A DNA stretch of 64,000 nt from contig OZ234493.1 in NCBI GenBank assembly GCA_965153455.1, positions 33,842,213-33,906,212 on the forward strand. Reading direction: 5' to 3'. The notes beneath the pieces were generated by a model. The model saw only the letters and a program-made list of their open reading frames with translations. It did no database searches and had not been told where the DNA came from. Positions 26,201-38,086 of the stretch are shown here, one piece after another; positions within the stretch are counted from its first letter, which is position 1, and the number at the start of each line of letters is the position of its first letter. A program made the translations under genes and the position numbers. The stretch comes from Sphagnum compactum (taxonomy: Eukaryota; Bryophyta; Sphagnopsida; Sphagnales).

Positions 26201-27966
26201 GAATGTGCAGACCACTTGTCCTCTGTTTCTATTGCATCCTTGTGCCCAGAAAAGCAAGGTCAACAGCGTTACCACCAGGCTGGAGTAAGAACCTCGGCCC
26301 AGCCTCCTCCTTTTGCCTCTTTCTTCAAAGCCGTTGTTTTTTTACTACCCCAATCAAAATGTTGTTCTCCTGGACCTACTGGGTTTAAGCATGCACCTTT
26401 GTTTGTTGCACTGATAACCCGGCAGGTGCATAATCCTCATTACAGGTGGGAGAATCAGGAATGGATGCAGTGAAATCTGCAGTCCAGGTATACCGGCAAT
26501 TGAGCAGGGTGAAGGTGAAGAGTGCAGCAGTCATTAGCGAAATAAGCTGCATGCATGTAAACATATGCACTGCTGCTGCAACAAATCGAGCAAACATGAT
26601 TGTACTTCCATTCCACATGCACTGCCATCATGATGGAAGCTTAGAGACACTACACTCAGGTTTGCAGCGTATGAATGCCAGGATTCTACAAGATACCCCT
26701 TGCTCAGTGGCAATTCTTGTGGACAGGGAATTTGGGGGTTCTTCAAGTCTAATATCAGCTGTGACAACATCTCCTGACATGAATCCTCCTCCCCAACACA
26801 TTTGTGTTCTATTCTTTGGAGGACCTGATGATCGTGAAGCCCTGATGTTGGCATGCAGAATGGTCCAGCATCCTGGGGTCAAGCTCACTGTGATCCAGTT
26901 CACAATTGGGGGGCCTGGGCAGCAAGATGAAGCAGATTGCATGTTACTATTACATCAGCAGCAAATTGAACATGGATCTAAGGATCATGGAAACATGGGT
27001 ACTGTCTTGTTGCAACTGAAGCATTGCTGGAAAGCTCTGATGTGGGTAGGATCAACAGTAACAGCATTTTTTAAAGCACCATGGTGCAATGTCAACCCTC
27101 AGGGTAGTACTAAGTCTACAGTGGAATCTGATTCATGTAGCCATATTGCACGTTGTGAGAAAAGTGATATAAACTTGCTGCATTTAAACGAGGAGGAGCC
27201 ACCCATGATGGAAACTGGTACTCATGGAGAAGTAGACAATCATGTCCAACAGATGGACATAGAGATGTACCAAATGCAGAAGAAACTGGACATGATAGCT
27301 CTTGCATCCATGACTGCTGCCAAACTTGCCAAAAACAAGACACAAAGCAAAAGTCTTGCAGCTCTGGATCAAAGCAATCTAAGTTTACAAGACTTAGACT
27401 CAACAACATCATCCAATGACCAGCCACAACAGCAACTGAGTTCTCAGCAAGAGGAACTTAGAGCTCATGAGGAGGATGGCAGCAACAGTTCCCAAGGCTT
27501 GATATTCAAGGTTTGTGAGACAGATGACCCATACAAATCTATTCTGGAAATTGCAAGCTCACCAGATTACAGGTTGATCATTGTCGGTCGTCACATGCAT
27601 GAACAAAGCCCAATTCTACAGTCAGGTGTATTTCCTTCCTCAAATAATCATGTGCCCGGACAAGGTTTGGGTCCTGTAGGAAATATTCTTGTATCCAAAG
27701 ACCTGAAACATATGCGAGCCTCTGTTCTGGTGATCCAGCAACACAATCCAATGCAATCAAAGGGGCCAAGCTCTTGTAATAACAATGTAGTGAATTCTGC
27801 AACTGACTTCAAATACATGGGTGCTAAAGACTCTGTAGTAGTTACATCTGCAAACTCCAGAAGCAGTTTCAGTTTTGAGGGTGAGAAGGACATCATCAGT
27901 CCATTTGAGCCTTTCGATTCCATAAGGAGCCGAGACAGTGAAGACATTGAAGAAGGTGATGCTTGA
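23228..27966 (+). CDS. CHX: CHX-family cation/H+ antiporter
   Basis: This is a monovalent cation/proton antiporter of the plant CPA2/CHX family, which moves K+ or Na+ against H+ across endomembranes or the plasma membrane. Eight exons: 23228-23486, 23726-23897, 24116-24332, 24517-24853, 25205-25315, 25501-25673, 25931-26284, 26446-27966. They total 3144 nt, exactly in frame, for 1047 residues. The N-terminal half is a NhaA-fold membrane domain of about a dozen helices. Seen are [19 protein letters not shown], the [11 protein letters not shown] helix, [10 protein letters not shown], the N228-D229 ion-site pair (AALNDVVAW) and [19 protein letters not shown] (K408). The soluble C-terminal half holds MIVLPFH, ILVDR and [14 protein letters not shown]. 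The start of exon 6 (acceptor GTGGCAG at 25500) was chosen because it alone restores frame and family alignment. CHX proteins are usually about 800-850 residues; the excess is a Gln/Ser/His-rich insert in exon 8. Confidence 0.93.
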
Positions 27967-29186
27967 TCAAAAAAGCCTTAAACCCTAAATCTTCTTGAAT
28001 CCACAAGTTTGCAATTTAGAGCCAATGTTGTTTGTTTGCAAGCTGAATCTTTGATTGCACATACAAAACTCCTTCACTCAGAGAAATGTTAATGGGTGAA
28101 CTTTATTTTCAGCTGCCAGGAAGTAGAGTAGATACCATGTCAAATCTTTGTACCTCTCAGGCTCTTATGGTGACATTGAAAATCTATGATTCATTGCCCA
28201 TGATCCTTTTTGTAAATCTTTGGGCTTCATGTTGATACAATTTCTGATCCTTATTGATGATCTCCTCCTAATTGTTAGTTTCAAATGTGAGCTCTAGGAG
28301 CTTACTAGCTCCAATTGAAGGCTTCAATGGGTGTTCAACTATTGTAATCATGAGCCTTCTTACCATTGAGTTCATTCAATGGAAATTAAGGAAATTATTA
28401 ACTCATATGATGTTCCTTGCTTGATTGCTTGATTTTGGTGAAGAGTGAATAGTGGAAAGGAAAGAGAAAAACGTTTGTTTAGCTTTGCTAGCTATCCTCC
28501 CCCCTCCGCCCATTCCACAACCACCCACTAGGAGAGAGGTGATGTGTTCATCATACCTTAGTGTTTATAAATTGTGGAAGGCATCACTAATGGTTTCTTA
28601 GGCTTATTTTAGAATGTTTTTTCACCTAAATATTTTCATGCCTTCACAATGTCTCAAGTAGAGCATAACTTTAACTTCATTTTTTTGGTGCATTCTTGAT
28701 GAGATTTGGTGGGGATTGCAAGTTGTGTCTTGCATTAAGTTAATGCATTTCAAAAATTAGTAATGAAATCATCTCACTAAACCTTGAGGTAGATTCACAC
28801 AACCCTTATATTTTCTTGGAAGGAGTGAGGTGAATGACAAGCCAAAGAGGGAGCAAACCCCTTCTTCCACTCCCCCTTTCCCAACACAAGCAAAAGATTC
28901 CACAATAGAAAATTGAAATCAACAACCCATATTAACCCTATGTTGATGCCGCATGTTGCTTGCTCCAACCCACTTGAGAAAATGTATGATCGAGTCACAG
29001 TCTTTTTAGGCTCCACAAATCACCATCAATTACAAAGTGGTGGATTAGGACACGGGTTTTAATCCTAGGACAAGATGATTTGTTTTATATTTGTAGTACA
29101 AGGGGAAGAAAAAGGTTTGGGAAGACTTGGCATAATGGGAAGAAAAGATTTGAGCTTATTGGCCTTGCCTACCAAGGCAAGGATAT
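27967..29186. other. CHX 3' flank and intergenic DNA, no gene
   Basis: Only short open frames without domains are present. The CHX 3' UTR should occupy the first few hundred bases. I saw no clear repeat other than AT-rich sequence. Confidence 0.45.
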
Positions 29187-29485
29187 ACAGTGTTTAGATT
29201 CATTATAGAGTATAGTAGCTTAATGGATTTTGGCCCCTCTGTAATAGGTCTCTTTTTTTAGGAGGATTTTTGAAAGATGATATTTTGGCTTGTGCTAGAA
29301 ACTTGAGATTAGTTATAGAGTTATAACATCTTGAAGAATTTTGGTTTCTTTTAGAGGATTTTTTGAAGATTATATTTTTGCATGGTGAAATATTTGAGTT
29401 TCCATAATTCGTCTTTTGCCTTAATAAGATACTTTTTAATGTAAATGGCAAGGCCATAGTGTGACATACCCCTTGTTACACTTGA
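29187..29485 (+). repeat. Dispersed repeat family 2, copy 2 (uninterrupted)
   Basis: It matches 7750-7790 plus 8196-8440. Shared blocks include TTTAGATTCATTATA, AATAGGTCTC, GAGATTAGTTATAGAGTTAT and TTTTTAATGTAAATGGCAAG. This copy carries no TIR element, so it serves as an empty-site comparison for copy 1. Confidence 0.7.
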
Positions 29486-31580
29486 GCATTCTAGGTTAAG
29501 TGAAGTTTTTGTTGAGTTTTGTGATTTTGGTAAATCTTTTCAAGGTACATGTTTTTGTTTGACCAATCGTCACTTCTATTCATGCAAGTACAAAGCTCCA
29601 TTCTGAAATAACTTTGAATTATAAATAACTATTTCACTTACTTGTGAACATCAATTAAAAAGCTAGTACCTTCGTGAATTAAACAAAAATATAAAGGAGG
29701 TTGTATAAATGAGAAATGGTTTAATTTTCATCCATAAAGAGCCATACTATTTTCCCATGTGAAAATAAAAGAGACAAGTGGTTATGTGTTAAATGTGACA
29801 AAGTATAATTGTAAAAACATTCTATTATGGTGGCTATAATTGCCATGGAATATTTTTGTGAAAATTAAAAAAGTTGGCAAAAGGAGGGGATGCAATCCAT
29901 GATGAAAATACACAATATTATCTTCAAGGAAGCATGATGAAGTGGAAGTGGTGAGAAAGGAGATTATGTAAATGAAGGACAAGGACAATTAATTGTATGG
30001 AACAAATTTTATAAAGTCCACGATAACAAATTTTTGTGGAGAAAATAATTTTGCCACTTTTGTAGAATGAATATGAATAGTGTGTGTTACATTATAAATT
30101 TCTCAAATTTTGATTTCAAATGTTGCATTTGTGAACTTAATGATCTCATTTTTGACATACATGCTAAGTTTTTTTTTCAAAATTCTTGCAATAGTTGTTC
30201 AATTTCAAATCATTGGGTATTGATTGAAGAAGTGGTGTCTTGTTTATGAACCAATTGACATGTAGTGTTGTAAAACTTTGCATTATGGAATAAAAAATTC
30301 TATTACATGTAGACGTTAGAAATTAAAATTATCTTGCTATAAAATAACACTACCATTTGTTGAACATATGTACAATAGCACTCCAAGGACCCCATCAATA
30401 GGAACTTGGTGGTGCAAAAGAAAGAATTGTCAATGCACACCTCCACCCATGACACTTGCATTGCAAAAAATGAATTAATCCCGTTACTTGCAATGCCTTG
30501 AAGTAACAACCATGCACAAAATACTATCATTCAAAGCAAATTTAATTTCAATTTTTTTATTTATTAATGTTTGTGCTCTTCTCAATCTTGTGTTTGTTTT
30601 TTCCATGTTTGTGGGCGTATTTGTTTTTTGCTTTAGTGCATGAGGAGTTTTTGAGGAAATCTTTAAGATAGTTTTGTTTTATTATCCTTTCGAGGATTGT
30701 ATTAATACATTAGAGCTTCATTTGTTTTTCCTATTTTTAAAATGCTTGTGTTAATTTTCTTTTGGAAGTTATTTAGACATATTGGTTTACTCTTTGTGAA
30801 TCACATTCTTTTTTTTTGGGAGTTTTGGGTAGTTGAGATTGTTTTTTGGGGAAGGAAGGGCAAGGAAAGTAAAGTCTAAGATAACGCTTACATAATAAGT
30901 TGTAGCATTGAACATTTGAAAAACTTTGGTTGTGATTTTAGAGTTGAAATTTCCTTGGGGAATTTTGTAAGGGGAGTTTGCAGTAGAGGCAAAAAGGAGA
31001 ACCCAAATTTTGCATTATTAGCTTGAAGACCTATAGGGATGGGAGGAGGACACACAAGTTAGGTGTTGTAAGCACTAGGCTTATTGCAACAAGGAGTGTA
31101 AGCACTTTCTTGAATAAATTCACACAATCCTTGTTTCACAATTTTTTTTGCCTTTCATTTTTTTCTAAAATGATTTTCCTCTTTAGTCAAGTTTATGGGT
31201 TTGATGTAGTCCTGTTTGTTCATCAATTATGAAAGGGGATTTGAATACGTAGCACCTATGTGATTTAGTGATTCTCTCCATTGTTTGGTATATATATTTC
31301 TTCCTCTTTTCATGGTAATTAGTATTTTCATATTTTTTCAAAAACATGCATAAAAAGAAACTTGGAATCCAATAATAGTCTATAAAATTATTATTGCTTA
31401 ACATTTTTACCAGCTCCAAAAGCTTTTAAACTCCTCATTGATCATGATAGTTCTAACCAAGGTGGTTTTCAAATGATCTTTGAAATGCACATGCACATGT
31501 TAAAGCCTTTAATAAATTATATTGCAAGGTTCATGTAATGGATGTGAACATTATAACCATCTTTTAATGGATGGAGTTCA
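29486..31580. other. AT-rich intergenic DNA, nothing recognised
   Basis: No open frame with a domain, no tandem array and no clear inverted repeat was seen. Confidence 0.4.
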
Positions 31581-31584
31581 TCCA

Positions 31585-32215
31585 TCCATAACTCCTAGTT
31601 AATTTTTAGTTAAGTTTGAAATAATTCCCAATTATATCCGAGTTAAGTTCTAGTTAAATCTGAGTTAAATTCAAGTTAACTTTTAGTTAAGTCTGAATTA
31701 ACTCTCAGTTAACTCCCAACTAACTTTAATTAAGTCATAATTAATTTTGAATAGAAGTAAGACCCTTCATTTCATTCAATTTGTTTAACATCAGTTGTAG
31801 GTACGATCTTGCACCATAGCCTTGTCATGTTTTTTTTATGTTCATGTTTACATATGTTAGCATAAAAAAGATTTTATTTCACATTTGTCTCGCACATCTC
31901 ATGTTCTTGTTTTTAGTTCTTGTGTTTTTGTTTTTGAATCACATAATTTTATCTTATTATTTCTTTGAAAATTAGATTTAGACCTTTCCTTTTAGCCTTT
32001 GTTCTTGTGGTTCTTTGTGTCCATGATAGCTACAATGTTCTTACAACAAATCAAAGCATACCTACAACGTATAAAGTCTTTAAAAAATTTGTTTACCAAG
32101 CAAGTTTGCAATGGAGTTGCTTTTATAAAATTAACTTTCAATCAATTTCAAGTTAAATCCAAATTAACTTTCAGTTAAATTTTAGTTAATTCACAGTTGA
32201 CTCTTAGTTAAGAAG
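31585..32215. repeat. AGTTAA-motif degenerate arrays (two blocks)
   Basis: At 31593-31745 and again at 32125-32212 the motif AGTTAA or its near variants recurs every 10-14 bp, separated by short pyrimidine/AT spacers. The two blocks are separated by about 380 bp of ordinary AT-rich DNA. Confidence 0.6.
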
Positions 32216-32644
32216 GTTCTCAAGAAGCTTCTTTATTTGATGCACACATATAAGCCTCCTTAGAAACTTCCTTGAGTTAAATCCCCACATTAAAGGTGCA
32301 CATTAATGGGCATTTGATGTCAGAGAGGTTGCCACAATAAAAGACCGTGATAGTCCATTTGAGAGAATATCTGGAATGATCTGATCTATTTGATGCAATT
32401 AGGTCTGGGTCTTGACATTTTTAATTGGGTAATGGTTGCACTGTATGACTGTTCAATATTGTGGTTAGGATGAACCAACAACCACCAATGCACTAGTTCG
32501 CCATTCTGTCCACTGGATGGGCTGCATTTTTTCATTCGATGCCAGATGGGGTTCATCACAGTCCATTTCTTTTTGCTGCTGACCATTATATTTTATTTTA
32601 TTTTATTTTTGGTTCTTGGCTGTTTTTCCCTTGGACCTGACCTC

Positions 32645-33010
32645 ACACATAGCTACCCTGCTCACTTTCCTACCCTCATAAGTACTGCACCAACCTTGGT
32701 ACCTTATTTATTATCCCCTACTGACATAGTTATCCTAATAATTGATTATCCTATTGACCTAGTTATTGTACTAACCACCTACCCTACTAACCTAACTACC
32801 CTATTAATTACATACCTTATTAACTTAACCACTGTACTAACTACCTACCCTACTGACCTAATTACCTTACATACACAACCACCCTATTGACATAAGTATT
32901 TTACAAACCTAATCACCTTGATAAGGTAATTTGTTTCTTATGTACTAACTTGCCTATCTACCTAACTACCTATCTATCTATGTTTTTTACATAACCAAAC
33001 ACCTAATTAA
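32645..33010 (+). repeat. CTACC/CCTAC degenerate array, partly 33-bp periodic
   Basis: Blocks such as CCTACTGACATA, CCTATTGACCTA and CCTACTAACCTA recur. Between about 32740 and 32870 the period is near 33 bp, so one frame (inside 32546-32890) reads as 11-residue repeats of the type TYPTNLTTLLI. I regard this as repeat-driven openness rather than a gene. Confidence 0.6.
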
Positions 33011-34869
33011 CTACCTACTCAGTTTTTCCACCCCCACTCCCCCCCCTTCAATCCTAACTATCACTTTATTAAGGTTTGCCCATATGTAAGTATTACAAAC
33101 AATTTATAGTGGAAACAATGCCATAATTGTAGCCATTTTGGTTTAATTAATGCATATTTTACTAAATTTTGTTTACCTAATTTATTATTGAATGGACATT
33201 ACAATACATGTTTTCATGTAATTATTATAAGTATGTACTATTGGATTATGGTTTAAGTTTAGGGTTGGGACACATAAATTAATTAATAAGTTTTTCACAA
33301 ATGTATAGTAATTAACCTAAAATATGCTAAATTTGGGGGGGGGGGATTTTTAGGGTTTACACATATGTGAAATTATACAATTGCATTCTATATCTTCTTC
33401 AAAGATAATGGAAAAAATTAGGTTGGAAGGATCACACAAATGTAAAAGACATATCTTCTCTTTTAGTTTTGTACGAAATTTATTTGATTATTTTTAAAGA
33501 TTAAGGTATTTTCTTTTAGTCAATAAATATTTTTAATTTAAAACCTTTAAATATTGGTTTCTAAAATTTTTCCTATGTACTTTTAAATTTGTTTATTTTG
33601 CATTATATAATTTGTATAGTTTGTATAATTTTTTGGGGTTTAGGGCATATATCACTAGGACTTTTTTTTGTTAGGGTTTGTATAGTTAGGGTTGTAATAA
33701 GGCTTATGGAAAAATATCATTTGGATTTTTAGGGTTATGCTTTATGATTTAGTGTATAGGAATTTGGTTCATATATTTCAAAACCTAAGGTTTACACTCA
33801 AAACTCTGCTCATTGTATTAATTTTTGATCTTATCACTTGTTTAGATCTATACCACAATTATGAATCTCCTTTGTTTCCATATGTTCCATAGTTGTTAGA
33901 ATTTAATATTTTCTAACCCACTTTTGTACGAGTTGTGATCTTCTAGGGTTGCGTTTTCAATTGGGACTACAAACTTTGGTGGAACGTTGTCATCTTTCAT
34001 TCCTAAAGGTATGCATTTGTCTCTTATTACTTCTTTTGTTTTTTTTGTTTATATTTTCACAATTCAACCTCTTTTCATTTCTTAGTTATTGGATATAGAA
34101 AGGGCGTCAAGTTTCATTAAGTATATAACCATAATAAAAGTTTCATACATTTACACGAATATTTCATATTCAATATCTCTTTGTAGTTTGATTTTTTCAT
34201 ACCCATATGCGAATAATGCATTAACTCCCCACAACCAGCGTGGGTTGTATGGCCTAAGGCAGGTATTGCATTTTGCACCTCTCAAATAGTGTGCATTAAT
34301 TATCATTATGTGGATATTGCTACATGGGGTTTCAGACATTGTGGGTCTAAGGTATAATCTGGGTATTGCATATGTGAACATTTTCAATGATGGAAGGTTT
34401 AATAGTTCAATGTGGGTGTTGCCAAAGTTTGTTTTAGTATATGAGTTCATAATGCAAGTATTGTACGTTATGTACATTGGAACAATAGGTATTTTATATC
34501 ATGATATGGGTATTGTAATGAGAATTCCAAATCACAACATTGATTTTAAAGGAGCCATGTATGTATTGCATTTTGGGTTTTTGTTCAACAATGAATGTTT
34601 ATAAAATTATAAATTCTCTTGGTGTAGGAATTTGTCCTACTTCCTTCAATCATGGGAAAGGTTCCAAAGTCCCATTCCATTCATGTCCAAAACCCCACCA
34701 AGTCCATTTTCTCAAACAAAGACTTGGTGTGGAGGTCCGGGATACGCCATGGAGGGCAAAATAAAGTGACCATTCAATTTGCTTATGTTCCATATGCTCA
34801 CATCTCAGAATTCTTGGAAGGTGAACGAGGGGATACGAGCACCCCTGTGGAATGGAATGTTTACAAAAC
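33011..34869. other. AT-rich intergenic DNA, no gene supported
   Basis: This stretch is dominated by AT-rich sequence. Overlapping open frames on both strands at 34089-34604 lack any domain. A GTATTGCAT-like phrase recurs several times between 34260 and 34570. Confidence 0.4.
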
Positions 34870-35757
34870 CACCAAAAAAGGCGACGGTAGTTACCATCGC
34901 CATTTTTTCCAGCAAAGCCATCGAAGAAGGTGACGGAAGTTGTCGTCTTCTTCTTCTTCTCTGCAACACCACCATAAAAGAAAGCGACAACAACTTGGTG
35001 CTGTCGCCCTCTTCGCTGCAACAGAACCACAGAACAAGACGATGACTCATTGTTGTCGTCTTATTCTTTTCAAGCATAAAGAAGAAGGCAACGATAGCAA
35101 CTGTCGTTGCTTCCTTGCTGTCGTTGCTTCCTTACTGCTGTTGCCTTCTTCACTACAACAGAAAAAAAGGCGATGGCAGCAATTGTCGTCGCCTTCTTCG
35201 TTACAACAGAAAAAAAGGCTACAACAGTTTTCTTTGCTACAACGAAACCAAAAAGAAGGCAACGGTAGCTTGCCATCACCTTCTTCGCTGCAACAAAACC
35301 AAAAGAAGAAGGCGATGGCAGCAACTACCGTCACCTTTTTCGTTGCAACAAAAAGGAAAAAAAAAGGTGACGGCAGCACCTTTCGTCACCACTGCAACAA
35401 AACCAAAGAAAAAGGCGACATTAACTTGCTACCGTCGCCTTCTTCGCTGCAACAAAACCAAAACAGAAGAAAGTGATGGCAGCTTGTTGTTGTCGCCTTT
35501 TTTGCTGCAACAAAACCAAAAACAAAAAGGCGACGGTAGCATGCTTGCCTTCTTCGTTGCAACAAACCAAAAAAAAAAGGCGACAACAACTTTGGCAACA
35601 AAGCTGCTGTCGGCTTTTTCGTTGCAACAAAACCAAAACAGGGAAGGCAATGGCAGCTTTGTTGCCATCGCCTTCTTTGTTGTAGCAAAACCAAAATAGA
35701 AGAAGGCAACGGCTTACTGCCGTCGCCTTCTTTGCTGCAACAAAACCGAAAAGAGAA
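34870..35757. repeat. Minisatellite of hairpin-forming units (~50-60 bp)
   Basis: About sixteen degenerate units run head to tail. A unit has an arm like GGCGACGGTAGC, a short loop, a complementary arm like GCTACCGTCGCC, then a linker like TTCTTCGCTGCAACAAAACC followed by an A-rich spacer. Because each unit is nearly palindromic, both strands carry long open frames rich in LQQNQK or FVAAKK-like repeats (plus 34940-35476 and 35115-35699; minus 35047-35379 and 35386-35709). These frames overlap in every register and lack known domains, so I do not annotate a gene. Confidence 0.85.
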
Positions 35758-35884
35758 GGGCTTAAGGGAAGGAGTTTACCTTTAAACTCCCGCTCTGGCT
35801 CCCGCTTTCAAGTTCGTTGTCATGGGTTTCGCTTCAAGCGCGTTGTCCTGGCTCTTGCTTCAAGCACTGCCGAGCTCTAGCGAT

Positions 35885-36005
35885 GGAATGAACACAAAAT
35901 CAAGTGAGGTAGGTAGGAGGGGGGAGGTAGGTGGGAGGTAGGAGGGGGGACATAAATAGGAAGGGGGAAGTAGGTGGGAGGGAGGTAGGTAGGAGGGAAA
36001 AACTT
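35885..36005. repeat. GGTAGG/GGGAGG purine-rich low-complexity tract
   Basis: Repeated GGTAGG, GGTGGGAGG and GGAGGGGGG motifs occur here with no coding signal. The tract follows the hairpin minisatellite directly. Confidence 0.6.
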
Positions 36006-36372
36006 TGGGGCTGAAAAAAGGCTGAAAAAACCAAAAACTTTGGGCAATGGAGGATGTGTTTTTGGTTCATCCCAAAACGGCTTCAACGGCCTCATCGTCA
36101 ACTGGTGCATTGGTGACTGCTGGTTCACTCCAGCCCAACATTGTGTTTCTTCAACATGTTCTGGTGACAAATGTCTATATTTGCTTAAAGCTTTATAGTA
36201 AGAGGAATTGTTATGCCCCTCTTTTTGGTTCCACCACAACCCTACTTCATTCCTAAGTTAATGGAATCTAAAATTGGATGAAAACCCAAAAGTGCAGAAA
36301 CCAAATTGGGTGGGAAGGGGTTTAGACCAGTGTTGTACTGGTATGTCATTTTATACATACCTTATATTTGTA

Positions 36373-37056
36373 CAGTAAACCCCCTTTATAATCAAGCCCT
36401 TGGTGACTATTTTTTTTGTGACACTAACGAATTGTCATTTAATTGTGTATAATCACATTCCATATAAACCTTTATAAGAGTGTAACCGCAAGCAAAAGTA
36501 ACCTTATAAAACAACTCTTTTATGCTAGAATTAAGGTGTTAATCATTTAAGTTTTTTACATGGGTTATTCTAAACCCTACTATACATTTTTAAACTTGAA
36601 GAAGGTTGTGATTTTTGTCTTTTTTAATGTTATGATTTACATTGAGTTTGAGTTCTTTAACAATTAGCTTGTGTATCTTGTAAATTAGAACTTTTTTAAT
36701 TAAGATTTTTTGTTTCCTTGGCAAGTTCGCACATCTTTTGCTTGTCTACATTAGAAAGTTGTTTTTTCTTTTCTGTTCAATTGGATTCATTGTTGTTAGT
36801 TTGCACAACTTGAACACAAAACAACACTAACAATGCCAAAGGGAACTATAATTTACAAAACCTTAATATTTGCTTTAGATTTCCCCATTATAGTCACATT
36901 TATATATATATAAAACTTTGCAAATAGTTTGTGTTACTAGCGAGTGTGATATGACTCTAAAAAATGGTGTTTATTACTAAAATGGATGGTTACCAAAACA
37001 TGTGTGACAACCAAGAATGTGACTAAAATGTGCGTGATTATAAAGCGGGTTAATTG
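36373..37056 (+). mobile_element. pogo/Emigrant-like TIR element (non-autonomous)
   Basis: This 684-bp element is flanked by TA (36371-36372 and 37057-37058). Its left end is CAGTAAACCCCCTTTATAAT and its right end, read inverted, is CAATTAACCCGCTTTATAAT; the two match 19 of 22 bases when extended. A CAGTAAA-plus-CTNTATAA start with TA duplication is the known signature of plant pogo-type MITEs such as Emigrant/Lemi1. There is no transposase open frame. The assignment to pogo is by end sequence only. Confidence 0.75.
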
Positions 37057-37059
37057 TAG

Positions 37060-38055
37060 GTTCAAGGGTTTTATATGGTTAAATGGGTAGGATCCTAGGT
37101 AGGAAAATTGTTCCAAGGTAGGATATTTTCATGGTATGAATATTCTTGAATCTTTAGACACCCTGGTCCTTAGCATGAGTATATCAAAAATCAACTTGAT
37201 ATACTAGGGGTATATTTATAAAAGTAGGCTATTAAAATGTTGAATTTCAGAAAAATTCACAAAGTACATTTGCACAACTTACAATAAATGTGCAGTCAAT
37301 CTTTACATAAACAACAAAAGGAGAAATATTGACACTTACCTTAATGAACCCCCGACTACAATATTAATGTTGATTTTAAAAAAGTTCAAGTCAATGAGGA
37401 ACAGTATGATTAGCTTAATGTGAAGCTCACCACAAAGCGTATCATGTAGTTCCACCTCCATCTATCAATGTCTCAACTACAAACTCTACGATCTCTTTAA
37501 AGTAGAAACAAGAGACGCTCTACCCTATTGACCATTATACCTACCCCTCCCAACTTCAATCTTTCATCCTGAGTATTGGTCTCATCGAAGTATTAAAATT
37601 TGAGTAAACCTTGCCTAATATGTTTCAAACCCAGGTAGGTCCACACAAAAAAACCTTAGATTCTAAAAACAACCCTAAATAAGTACTTCAAAACAGACCC
37701 AACAAGTAAGTTCTAACATACTTTCACACATGCCATTGTACATGCTAAGGGTCTACCCTATATATCAGTACAACACACTGGTTTAGACATAGATCTCCAA
37801 TTGATGATTCCATCACTGATCTGGTCACTGGCTCTTTCTTGTCTTTTTGCAAGAATTGGGGAGTCAGTTGCATTTTTGTCAGTGGAAGAAAAAAAATGAA
37901 GGGGAGCCCAAGAAAGTGTCAACCCATTGAACTTGTAAAACCCACTTGTTAGTTAGTGGGCACATTCTCCCTTGCAACTGTTGGCCACCACCCACCATAC
38001 TCTGATGACATCTATTTTCTACTAGTTTTTGGGACTCCCTTAATTTGGTACTATG

Positions 38056-38086
<31 letters not shown>

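Noticed and set aside
34940-35709. Long open frames on both strands (up to 194 residues) in the hairpin minisatellite
   Set aside because: They overlap in several registers on both strands, follow the repeat unit and show no domain. Openness is explained by the stop-poor repeat.
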